Origin: DATBLQ01 sp036555325
Lineage (GTDB): Bacteria > Pseudomonadota > Alphaproteobacteria > Rhizobiales > Aestuariivirgaceae
NCBI GenBank assembly: GCA_036555325.1
Contig: DATBLQ010000008.1
Coordinates: 1 to 59,520 of the forward strand
Length of the DNA stretch: 59,520 nucleotides
Reading direction: 5' to 3'
In this document: piece by piece, positions 24,965-32,911 of the stretch
How the letters are laid out: every line of letters begins with the position of its first letter
Position numbering within the stretch: position 1 is the stretch's first letter
Made by a program: the position numbers and the translations under genes
Notes under the pieces: model-generated
What the model saw: the letters and a program-made list of their open reading frames with translations, nothing else
What the model was told of the DNA's origin: nothing
The model's database searches: none

Positions 24965-25732
24965 CTAATGCAGGATCTGGCTTAAGAACAGCTTGGTGCG
25001 CTCGCTCTTCGGCTGCAAGAAGAACAGCTCCGGCGTGTTCTGCTCCACGATCTGGCCCTGATCCATGAAGATGACCCGGTTGGCTACCTGCCGGGCAAAA
25101 CCCATCTCGTGGGTCACGCATATCATCGTCATCCCGCTCTCTGCGAGATCGACCATGACCTCCAGCACCTCCTTGATCATTTCCGGATCGAGCGCTGAGG
25201 TTGGCTCGTCGAACAACATGATACGGGGGTTCATGCATAGGGCGCGTGCGATCGCAACGCGCTGCTGCTGCCCTCCCGATAGCTGGCCAGGGAATTTCTT
25301 CGCCTGCTCGGGGATCTTCACGCGTTTGAGGTATTTCATTGCCTGCGCCTCGGCTTCCGCCCTCGGCATTTTGCGAACCCATATCGGCGCCAGAGTACAG
25401 TTTTCCAGGACGGTCAGATGTGGGAAGAGATTGAAATGCTGAAAAACCATGCCCACCTCGCGGCGCACTTCATCAACGCGTTTGAGGTCATTCGTCAGCT
25501 CGTGCCCGTCAACGATGATGCGTCCTTTTTGATGCTCCTCGAGCCGGTTGATGCATCTGATCAATGTCGATTTGCCCGAGCCGGAGGGTCCGCAGACAAC
25601 GATGCGCTCTCCCTGATAGACCGTGAGGTTGATGTCGCGCAGGACATGAAAATCGCCATACCACTTGTTCAATCCTAAGATCTCGATTGCGACCTCATCC
25701 GATACGATCATTTTTGCGCTGGTCTTGGCCAT
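24965..25732 (-). CDS. aapP: General L-amino acid ABC transporter, ATP-binding protein
   Basis: 255 residues. Cytoplasmic ATPase of the polar amino-acid (GlnQ/AapP) class, powering uptake. Walker A VCGPSGSGKSTLIRC, Q-loop FQHFNLFPHLTVL, signature LSGGQQQRVAIARAL, Walker B IMLFDEPTSALDP and H-loop VTHEMG are all intact. Last gene of the aapJQMP operon, 9 bp after aapM. Confidence 0.95.
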   Translation of the reverse strand: MAKTSAKMIVSDEVAIEILGLNKWYGDFHVLRDINLTVYQGERIVVCGPSGSGKSTLIRCINRLEEHQKGRIIVDGHELTNDLKRVDEVRREVGMVFQHFNLFPHLTVLENCTLAPIWVRKMPRAEAEAQAMKYLKRVKIPEQAKKFPGQLSGGQQQRVAIARALCMNPRIMLFDEPTSALDPEMIKEVLEVMVDLAESGMTMICVTHEMGFARQVANRVIFMDQGQIVEQNTPELFFLQPKSERTKLFLSQILH

Positions 25733-25741
25733 GGGACTTTC

Positions 25742-27277
25742 CTAACGCTTGTGCCCGGTCGCCAGGCGTCGCTCCATGTACATGGAGTAGCGCGACATGG
25801 CGAAACAGAAGATGAAGAACATTGCCGCCGCCCCCAAATAGCCGGTGGGTGCAGTCATCGGTGATACCCATTTCTGATCGGCAAACCCCGCCTGGATGAT
25901 TCCCAGCAGATCGAAAAGGCCGACGATGGACACAAGGGTCGTGTCCTTGAATAGGCTGATGAAGTTATTGACAATTCCAGGAATGACGATGCGCAAGGCC
26001 TGCGGTAAAACAACAAGACCCATCATGTGCCAATAGGACAGGCCAAGCGCGCGGGCCGCTTCGTATTGCCCTTTCGGAATTGCCTGAAGACCACCGCGCA
26101 CGACTTCGGCCATATAGGCCGAGGAAAACAGCGCAACGCCAACCAGGGCGCGCAACAACTTGTCGAAATTGACACCGGCCGGAAGAAAGAGCGGCAACAT
26201 GACCGAGGCCATGAAAAGCACGGTGATCAACGGAACTCCGCGCACAGCTTCGATGAAGGTGATGGACAACAATCGAATCGCCGGCATGTTGGATCGACGG
26301 CCGAGCGCCAATAGGATGCCAAGAGGCAGCGATGCAACTATCCCGGTGATCGCGACGACGAGGGTGACAAGAAGACCGCCCCAAAGTTGGGTTTCGACGA
26401 TAGGTAACCCTCGCGGCAGGCCCAGTGTTGCGATGAGAATGGCCAGGCCTGCAGCTATCACCAAGCCTTTCGCAATCGGCCCTTTCCAATCGGTCTGCTT
26501 TCTTGTTCGGCGCCAGGCAATGACACCGAGGATGATCGAAGTGGAAATCGCATAGTCGATCCAGAAGCCCCAGGGCCGGAGTGGCGGTTCCGACAACGAT
26601 GTCGTGGCACGGTCAAGCGCTGAGGAAAAAGCGGCAAGCGGAGAGGAAAACCAGCTCATTAGCGTGCCGAAGGCCGTGGAGCTTGCAATCACTCCCACCA
26701 CGCTGTCGAGAACATAGCCGATTGCTGCGATAACCGAACCAATGAAAGCGGCAGCGGCACCTATGAGGTGAACGATGAAACCCAACCCGGCATAGGGGAG
26801 AGGAGTGCCGTAGAGCACATAAAACGCAACAATCGGAAGGACGATAAAAAACAACGCTGCGTTCAAGCCCTTTCCGGGAATCTTGGGGATAAGCAGCGGC
26901 AACAACAGTGCTGCGAACATGAGAAAAACCACATTCGGTCGCCAGCGCAAATCTATGGGATAAAAACCATAGATCCATTGGCCGAATTTCGCTCTCACAT
27001 AGGCCCAACATGCCCCGAGCGGTTTTCCTTCGGCGGCCGGCGCGATACAGTCTTCGCGACTCTCTCCCGTGAATACGGCATCAAACACGGCCCAATTGAG
27101 GAGATCCCAGATGATCCCCGCCGCGAACACCGCAAACGCTCCTGCGAGCAAGCCCACCCACCAGTTCGGAACCAGATTCTCCAACACCCAGCCGTTGAGG
27201 CCGACATAGTTCGACGGCGGCGAAAGCTGCGGCGCTTCTTCCGTGCGGACGAACGCGATATCCTGATTTTGTGCCAT
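25742..27277 (-). CDS. aapM: General L-amino acid ABC transporter, permease AapM
   Basis: 511 residues. The C-terminal half (about 290-500) is a standard HisM/GlnP-type permease with the EAA loop ARALGLSYWHMMGLVVLPQA. The N-terminal half has the typical Aap sequence (LENLVPNWWVGLLAGAFAVF, WRPNVVFLMFAALLLPLLIP) and several helices. It is over 100 residues longer than rhizobial AapM as I know it; the extra stretch lies around residues 170-280 (Gly/Ala/Ser-rich helices and a hydrophilic loop). Start codon overlaps the aapQ stop by 1 bp. Confidence 0.9.
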   Translation of the reverse strand: MAQNQDIAFVRTEEAPQLSPPSNYVGLNGWVLENLVPNWWVGLLAGAFAVFAAGIIWDLLNWAVFDAVFTGESREDCIAPAAEGKPLGACWAYVRAKFGQWIYGFYPIDLRWRPNVVFLMFAALLLPLLIPKIPGKGLNAALFFIVLPIVAFYVLYGTPLPYAGLGFIVHLIGAAAAFIGSVIAAIGYVLDSVVGVIASSTAFGTLMSWFSSPLAAFSSALDRATTSLSEPPLRPWGFWIDYAISTSIILGVIAWRRTRKQTDWKGPIAKGLVIAAGLAILIATLGLPRGLPIVETQLWGGLLVTLVVAITGIVASLPLGILLALGRRSNMPAIRLLSITFIEAVRGVPLITVLFMASVMLPLFLPAGVNFDKLLRALVGVALFSSAYMAEVVRGGLQAIPKGQYEAARALGLSYWHMMGLVVLPQALRIVIPGIVNNFISLFKDTTLVSIVGLFDLLGIIQAGFADQKWVSPMTAPTGYLGAAAMFFIFCFAMSRYSMYMERRLATGHKR

Positions 27278-28656
27278 TACCTTTCCACCAGGCGCATTTT
27301 CGCGTTGTACCAGTTCATCAAACCCGAAGTCAGCAGGCTCAACGACAGATAGATCAGCATCCAGATGCTGATCACTTCGATGGCCTTGCCCGTTTGGTTG
27401 AGAATTGTACCCCCCACCGCCACCAGTTCCGGATAGCCGATCGCTACGGCCAAGGAGGAGTTTTTGGTGAGGTTCAGATACTGGCTTGTCAGCGGTGGGA
27501 TGATGACCCGCAGTGCCTGCGGGATTACTACGAGCCGCAGGGTTTGCGCGGGCTTCAGGCCCAGCGCTGCAGCCGCCTCGCTCTGCCCGGTGCTGACGGC
27601 CAGGATTCCGGCACGAGCGATTTCGGCGATGAATGCCGAAGTATAGATCGAAAGCGCCAGAAAAAGTGCCATGAATTCGGGAATCACCACAGCGCCGCCG
27701 CGAAAGTTGAACCCCTGCAGTTCCGGATACTCGAAACTAAACGGCAGCCCGGTGACCAACGACGCCACGAGAGGAAGCCCCAACACGAGCAACAGGGACA
27801 CCGATATCGTCGGAAACTGCTGACCGGTCTGCTCCTGGCGATGCCGCGCCCATCGACCAACCATGAAAGCCGCGATTATGCCGAGCAATAAGGCAATCGG
27901 GATAGCAATCCCGGACGGCTCAAATATGGGCCATGGCAAGATCAAACCACGGTTGCTTAGGAAACCGCCGAGCGAAACAACCGAGAAGACATCATCAAAG
28001 ATTGCTCGCGCCAGCCGCGAGGCAATGAAAAATGCTGCAAATAGGCCAATGAGCGCCGCAAGGCGATAGAAACCGCTTGTCGTTCGTCGAAAAACCTGCA
28101 CGTAGACATAAATCGCCGCGGCCATCAGGGGTGCGAAGATCATCATTCCTCCCGCTGGCAGAGGTATGCCAAGCGGCAAAGCTTGCTTTGGCGATGGCAG
28201 TGGCTTGAGCACCGCGGCGTACCAAATGAGAATCTGGATCAGGAGCGGTACGTTGCGCACGCATTCCACATAGACCGTCGATACGCCGGAGATGACGAAG
28301 TTCTTCGAGAGCCGCATGATGCCCACGGTAAATCCGAGGATCGTGGCTGCTATGATGCCGACAATCGAAATGATGAGGGTGTTGAGAAGGCCGACGAGCA
28401 GTGCGCGGCCGAAGGTTGACGTATTTTGGTAGAAGACGGGCCGCTGGATAATATCGAAGCCAGCGGTCGACCACAGAAAACTCCAGCCAAAACTCTGATT
28501 GAGTGCCCGAAGGTTTTCCGTCGTATTCCGCACGACCTCATAGGCGAGCCATGCCAGAATAGCCAGGAGAAGTGCCTGGACGATCAATGACCTGGTCTTC
28601 GGGTCGTTGATCCAGGAGGTTTTTATCGCGGCCGTTTGTTCGGCAACAGCGGTCAT
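27277..28656 (-). CDS. aapQ: General L-amino acid ABC transporter, permease AapQ
   Basis: 459 residues from the ATG at 28656 (an in-frame start at 28677 is less likely). Membrane subunit pairing with AapM. Seen are many membrane helices, the Aap-type large periplasmic insertion between the first and later helices, and the EAA loop EAAAALGLKPAQTLRLVVIP near residue 375. It lies 127 bp after aapJ, a gap holding GC-rich stem-loops, and overlaps aapM by 1 bp. Confidence 0.93.
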   Translation of the reverse strand: MTAVAEQTAAIKTSWINDPKTRSLIVQALLLAILAWLAYEVVRNTTENLRALNQSFGWSFLWSTAGFDIIQRPVFYQNTSTFGRALLVGLLNTLIISIVGIIAATILGFTVGIMRLSKNFVISGVSTVYVECVRNVPLLIQILIWYAAVLKPLPSPKQALPLGIPLPAGGMMIFAPLMAAAIYVYVQVFRRTTSGFYRLAALIGLFAAFFIASRLARAIFDDVFSVVSLGGFLSNRGLILPWPIFEPSGIAIPIALLLGIIAAFMVGRWARHRQEQTGQQFPTISVSLLLVLGLPLVASLVTGLPFSFEYPELQGFNFRGGAVVIPEFMALFLALSIYTSAFIAEIARAGILAVSTGQSEAAAALGLKPAQTLRLVVIPQALRVIIPPLTSQYLNLTKNSSLAVAIGYPELVAVGGTILNQTGKAIEVISIWMLIYLSLSLLTSGLMNWYNAKMRLVER

Positions 28657-28719
28657 GCTGGAAACGCCCCAGCCCAATTTGTGCAGATAGCCTCGCTGCT
28701 TTCGCAGGTACGCTTACAA

Positions 28720-28770
28720 CAAAAAGGCCCGGCGGCCGGCGAAGGTTTTTAGCCGCTTCTCCGGCAGCCG
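28720..28770 (-). promoter_or_regulatory. Stem-loop region between aapJ and aapQ
   Basis: On the minus strand GCCG-GAGAAG-CGGC is followed by an A-run, and GGCC-GCCG-GGCC by TTTTTG. Such structures between a binding-protein gene and its permease genes commonly protect the upstream mRNA or partly end transcription, giving more binding protein than permease. The stems are short, so this is a suggestion. Confidence 0.4.
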
Positions 28771-28783
28771 AACCCAAACCCTG

Positions 28784-29806
28784 TTAACGAATGGGCATAC
28801 CGTATTGCAGCCCACCCTTGCTCCACTGGGCGTTGGAACCGCGCTCGATCTTCAGAGTCGATCCCGCTCCGACATTTCGGTCAAAGATTTCACCGTAGTT
28901 GCCGACCGCCTTGATAATGTTGACCACCCAGTCGTTGGTAAGGCCGAGACCGGTTCCAAAATCCCCCTCCGCGCCGAGCAGACGGCGTATTTCCGGATTG
29001 GTCGAATTGGCTTTCATGTCATCGACATTTGCCTGGGTAACGCCTAGCTCTTCAGCGTTCAGCAAGGCGTAGTAGGTCCACTTCGCAACATTGAACCAGC
29101 CGTCATCGCCCTGCCGGACAAGCGGTCCCAACGGCTCCTTTGAAATAATTTCGGGGAGCACCACATGGTCATCGGGCGAAGCGAGCTTGAGGCGAGTGGC
29201 GTAGAGGCCCGACTGGTCGGTCGTCAGCGCATCGCACCGGCCCTCGTCATAGGCTTTGTTGACTTCGTCATTTTTCTCCATCGCCACGACCTGGTAGGTC
29301 ATGTTGTTGGAGCGGAAGAAGTCGGCAAGATTGAGTTCGGTGGTGGTGCCTGTTTGCGTACAGACGGTGGCGCCATTGAGCTTCAGGGCGCTGTCGACTC
29401 CCAGAGACTTTTTCGCCATGAATCCCTGGCCGTCGTAGTACATCACACCAACGAATTTCAGTCCCAGCGACGTGTCGCGGCTCATTGTCCAAGTGGTGTT
29501 GCGAGACAGTATGTCGATTTCCCCCGAGGCAAGAGCGGCGAAGCGGTCCTTGGCCGAAAGTGGGGTAAACTTAACTTTCTGCCCGTCGTTGAATATCGCT
29601 GCGGCAACGGCGCGGCAGTAGTCGACGTCAAGACCGGTCCAGTTGTTTTGTTCATCGGGATTGGAGAAGCCGATCAGGCCAACATTAACCCCGCACTGGA
29701 TAAAGCCCTTGCTCTTGACATCGTCCAGCGTCGCGGCGGTAGCGGCCGATACGGCAGTCAATCCGAAGACCGCACCAAATGCAGAATAAAGCAATTTACG
29801 TTTCAT
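28784..29806 (-). CDS. aapJ: General L-amino acid ABC transporter, periplasmic binding protein AapJ
   Basis: 340 residues, signal peptide 1-24 (core FGAVFGLTAVSAATA). The mature protein is of the Bacterial extracellular solute-binding family 3: GFIQCGVNVGLIGFS, NNWTGLDVDYCRAVAAAIFN, LSRNTTWTMSRD and GTTTELNLADFF are characteristic of AapJ/BztA proteins, which have broad L-amino-acid specificity. First gene of the aap operon and divergent from metC over about 280 bp that should hold both promoters; I could not place a clear box there. Confidence 0.94.
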   Translation of the reverse strand: MKRKLLYSAFGAVFGLTAVSAATAATLDDVKSKGFIQCGVNVGLIGFSNPDEQNNWTGLDVDYCRAVAAAIFNDGQKVKFTPLSAKDRFAALASGEIDILSRNTTWTMSRDTSLGLKFVGVMYYDGQGFMAKKSLGVDSALKLNGATVCTQTGTTTELNLADFFRSNNMTYQVVAMEKNDEVNKAYDEGRCDALTTDQSGLYATRLKLASPDDHVVLPEIISKEPLGPLVRQGDDGWFNVAKWTYYALLNAEELGVTQANVDDMKANSTNPEIRRLLGAEGDFGTGLGLTNDWVVNIIKAVGNYGEIFDRNVGAGSTLKIERGSNAQWSKGGLQYGMPIR

Positions 29807-30083
29807 CTTCTTACCTTTTCAGTGAAGCGCTGCTGCCACGGCCGGTTAGCACCTTTATCCTTAGCAAAACGAACGGTTGATAGGATCCCGGCTGAGGCTC
29901 AACACTTGGGTCTGGTTCAACTCCCTGTGAGCGCAACGACCGCGCCCAAATGTTATCCGACCTCAAATCTCCTTCCGGGTCAACTCAAAACCCGGTGGCG
30001 TAACTGGCCCTTTCGGCAGTTGCGCCGGCATGGTAACGACTTGTTTCCCGGCATTAATCTCATTTTCCTCGCGCATCGGGCCC

Positions 30084-31265
30084 ATGGCAAAGCAGAAAAC
30101 CAACCTGAACAAGTTCAAGCCTGAAACGCGCCTGGTTGTTGCCGCCCGAGATTATTCCGAGCACGGAATTGTCAATCCGGCTGTCTACCACGCTTCGACA
30201 ATCCTTTTTCCCACCATGCAGGACTATCTGAAACCCAATCAGCCCTATGTATATGGCCGTCGCGGCAATCCGACATCCCGGGCGCTGGAGGCCGCGATAG
30301 CACAAATCGAGGAAGGGCATGATACGCGAGTTTGCTCGTCCGGTCTTTCCGCTATCACCACCGCCCTCCTCGCCTTTCTCAAATCGGGCGATCATTTGTT
30401 GATCACCGATGCGGTCTACGGTCCCGTGCGGCGCTTTTGCGACACAATTCTTCCCGGTCTCGGAATCGAAGTGACCTACTACGAGCCCCGTATTGGAGCG
30501 CGCATGTCAGAGCTCATGCGGTCAAACACGAAGGTCGTCTATGCCGAAAGTCCCGGTTCCCTGACCATGGAGGTCCAAGACATCCCCGCCATCGCCGAGG
30601 CAGCGCACAGGAGAGGCGCACTGCTGATGTGCGACAACACTTGGAGTGCGGGGTATTTCTTCAAGGCGTTCCAGCACGGTTGCGACATCTCGGTCCAGTC
30701 GGCTACCAAATACCTTGGCGGTCACTCCGATTTGATGCTGGGGTCCGTCACCTGCAGCGACGACACTTGGCCGCAGTTCAAGGAAGTGTTCGGCACGCTT
30801 GGCCAATTCGCCGGGCCCGACGACATGTACCTCGCACTCCGCGGCTTGCGCACTCTCGATGTGCGGCTGGAACGCCACATGCGTAACGCGCTGATCGTGG
30901 CGGACTGGCTGCGGTCAAGGTCCGAGGTCGAAGAGGTTTTTTATCCCGCGCTGCCAGGCTCCCCCGGTCATGATCTTTGGAAGCGAGATTTCCGCGGCGC
31001 ATCCGGTTTGTTTTCTGCTGTGCTCCGCACCTCCTCGAGCGCGGCTGCGGCGGCTATGCTCGATGGGCTTGAACTCTTCGGGATGGGAGATTCCTGGGGT
31101 GGCTACGAAAGCCTTGTCGTTCCTTTCGATCCGCGTCCTTTGCGATCGGCCACGCCCTGGCCATACAAGGGAGTGGCGCTGCGGTTTCACATCGGGCTTG
31201 AAAACACCGATGACTTGAAGGCCGACCTCGCTGAAGGATTCAAACGGCTCATCTCCGCCGGGTGA
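30084..31265 (+). CDS. metC: Cystathionine beta-lyase (Cys/Met metabolism PLP enzyme)
   Basis: 393 residues from the ATG at 30084, where the family sequence starts. Cleaves cystathionine to homocysteine, pyruvate and ammonia in methionine synthesis. The PLP lysine is Lys209 in SVQSATKYLGGHSDL; YGRRGNPTSRALEAAIAQIE and CSSGLSAITTALLAFL are family motifs, and GDSWGGYESL near the C-terminus supports the MetC rather than the MetB group. It stands divergent from aapJ, next to the other sulfur genes. No riboswitch is visible upstream. Confidence 0.9.
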   Translation: MAKQKTNLNKFKPETRLVVAARDYSEHGIVNPAVYHASTILFPTMQDYLKPNQPYVYGRRGNPTSRALEAAIAQIEEGHDTRVCSSGLSAITTALLAFLKSGDHLLITDAVYGPVRRFCDTILPGLGIEVTYYEPRIGARMSELMRSNTKVVYAESPGSLTMEVQDIPAIAEAAHRRGALLMCDNTWSAGYFFKAFQHGCDISVQSATKYLGGHSDLMLGSVTCSDDTWPQFKEVFGTLGQFAGPDDMYLALRGLRTLDVRLERHMRNALIVADWLRSRSEVEEVFYPALPGSPGHDLWKRDFRGASGLFSAVLRTSSSAAAAAMLDGLELFGMGDSWGGYESLVVPFDPRPLRSATPWPYKGVALRFHIGLENTDDLKADLAEGFKRLISAG

Positions 31266-31353
31266 GGGCTCCTTGAAGAAAGGTTATTGCCGAGCCTGGC
31301 ACGGCCATCTATGGATTTGCATTGCACAAGCCGCCCGCTTCGGAGCCCTGTAC

Positions 31354-31872
31354 ATGAAAACGCTGAATACCATCCTTGCCGGCCTTGCGTGCATTGCCGT
31401 GAGCACCGGTCCGGCCCTGGCGCAATCCGATGATCCTGAGCTGCTCTTCAAGAAAAGGACTGTCTTCCGCTTCTTCTCGCCGGATGCCAAGCTCGCCACC
31501 TACGTCATCGACGATCCTGACGTGGAGGGTGTCGCCTGCCATTTCACGGTTCCCGAAATCGGTGGTTGGAGCGGTTGGGCAGGCTTTGCCGAAGAACGAT
31601 CCGAAGTTTCAATTGCCTGCCGTCAGGTCGGCCCCGTGACGATCAAGAAAAAATTCGAACAAGGTCAGGAGATCTATCGCCAGCGCCGCTCTTTCTTTTT
31701 CAAGAAAATGCACATCGTTCGTGGTTGCGACGCGAAGCGAAATGTTCTTGTCTACCTGATATATAGCAATAGGCTGATCGAGGGCTCTCCGCAAAATTCC
31801 ACATCGACCGTGCCCATCATGCCATGGGGGAATTCACCCGCCCCGAGATGTGCAGATTATGTAACGGACTAG
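31354..31872 (+). CDS. creA: CreA family protein
   Basis: 172 residues from the ATG at 31354, giving a signal peptide (LAGLACIAVSTGPALA, cut before QSDDP). The mature protein has the CreA pattern: DPDVEGVACHFTVPEIGG, EVSIACRQVGPVTI, then RSFFFKKMHIVRGCDAKRNV and a C-terminal Cys. Four cysteines could form disulfides in the periplasm. CreA is conserved but of unknown function. Its stop shares the tetranucleotide CTAG with the stop of the convergent gene. Confidence 0.85.
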   Translation: MKTLNTILAGLACIAVSTGPALAQSDDPELLFKKRTVFRFFSPDAKLATYVIDDPDVEGVACHFTVPEIGGWSGWAGFAEERSEVSIACRQVGPVTIKKKFEQGQEIYRQRRSFFFKKMHIVRGCDAKRNVLVYLIYSNRLIEGSPQNSTSTVPIMPWGNSPAPRCADYVTD

Positions 31873-32354
31873 ACCTCGTCCGCTGGCTGCGGACCTTCGG
31901 TGATACGGTTATTCAACCGTTCGAGAATCGCATCGAGCGGGGTATCGGCAGCCGCTTCGTCAGATTCAGCAGCAGTGTCCGATGTGTGTTCGGCACCGTT
32001 CGTCGAATAGGCGCCGTTCTGTTTGGCCTTCGCCCGCTTGGCCTCTTCCAGCACCGGGGTGGTAACTTCGATTAAGCCATGAAACTCGCGCAGCGCACGC
32101 AGGAATATGTGGCACTCCGGTAATGTGAGCCGCAGCATTGAGTGTTTTTGCGAGTAGGCGGAGGAAAGTTCCTCCTCGTCCCGGATTTCCCCGCGCTTAT
32201 CGAGAACATGGAGCATTAGATAGACATGGGTGAGATCGAACCCGACGATATCCGTCAAAAGTCTCAGCTGAACCACGAGTGAACCTCCGGTCGACAGGGT
32301 TTTCGCCCCGCTATTCAAACCTGGCGGGGAGACCTGAAGGAAAGGGTTGTGCAT
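31869..32354 (-). CDS. Conserved hypothetical protein
   Basis: 161 residues, soluble. The first 100 residues are ordered, with SLVVQLRLLTDIVGFDLTHV and LTLPECHIFLRALREFHGLI suggesting alternating helices and strands; the last 50 are acidic and low in complexity (Glu, Ala, Asp, Thr). No family is recognised. It converges on creA with the two stop codons sharing CTAG. Confidence 0.6.
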   Translation of the reverse strand: MHNPFLQVSPPGLNSGAKTLSTGGSLVVQLRLLTDIVGFDLTHVYLMLHVLDKRGEIRDEEELSSAYSQKHSMLRLTLPECHIFLRALREFHGLIEVTTPVLEEAKRAKAKQNGAYSTNGAEHTSDTAAESDEAAADTPLDAILERLNNRITEGPQPADEV

Positions 32355-32911
32355 CGAGGTAAATAAATCGTTACGTCGAGTTTTGTGCCCCCGGCCGGGT
32401 TATCCACAGGGCAAACTGGCCTTGTGGAGATCCGCAAGCAGCCCCTGGACTCTTGGGCGGTCTGCCAACATGATTCGCTCCAATGTGCGGCCGACGAGGC
32501 CCCGGCTTGGCTGCCGGACACCCTTGAGCGGGCACCCGCACATCCCATGCAAGGAGTTTCGCAGTCAAATGCGAGCGCTCCGCGCCACATGGGGCCACCA
32601 GACGCGGGACGTAACGCGAAAGGTGGGCCGATGAACCGACGAACGGCGGCTTATCCGCAATGTCGGCGTGACGTATCTCTTCACCGGGGTGCGATCGCGG
32701 GCTCGGGGACTTTGCGTTCCGCGCAGGAGCCTTGGGCTTGGGTGTCAGTGGAGTCGATCTAGCGTCGTGCCTTTGGCCGATAGTGCGGTTGATATTCACT
32801 TAAATCACCTACAGGGAGGTGTGAAGCGCAAGCTTCACGCCTTCTTGTTGTTTGCGCGGTCACGATCTATGGACATCAGCTTCGTAGTTTGCGTGCCAAG
32901 CCTGGCCAGCG
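32355..32911. other. Long intergenic region
   Basis: Between two minus-strand genes. A frame at 32371-32799 (minus) is open for 142 codons but is Pro/Arg/Ala-rich without structure, and I do not accept it as a gene. It contains one consensus DnaA box TTATCCACA (32400-32408) and a perfect hairpin at 32821-32838. No known RNA gene (RNase P, tmRNA, 6S) is recognised. Confidence 0.4.
32821..32838. terminator. Perfect 7-bp hairpin, possible terminator
   Basis: GTGAAGC-GCAA-GCTTCAC forms a perfect stem with a GCAA tetraloop. On the plus strand a T-rich stretch follows. It lies 74 bp beyond the stop of the minus-strand hydrolase gene and could end its transcript, but the T-run is on the wrong side for that, so its role is unclear. 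Confidence 0.35.

Noticed and set aside
29807..30083. S-adenosylmethionine riboswitch upstream of metC
   Set aside because: I looked for the SAM-II type core found before alphaproteobacterial met genes and did not find it.
29165..30124. 319-codon open frame on the plus strand
   Set aside because: Opposite aapJ and running into the metC start; no family features.
32371..32799. 142-codon open frame in the long intergenic region
   Set aside because: Pro/Arg/Ala-rich without secondary structure, signal or motif; no ribosome site. Left as non-coding.
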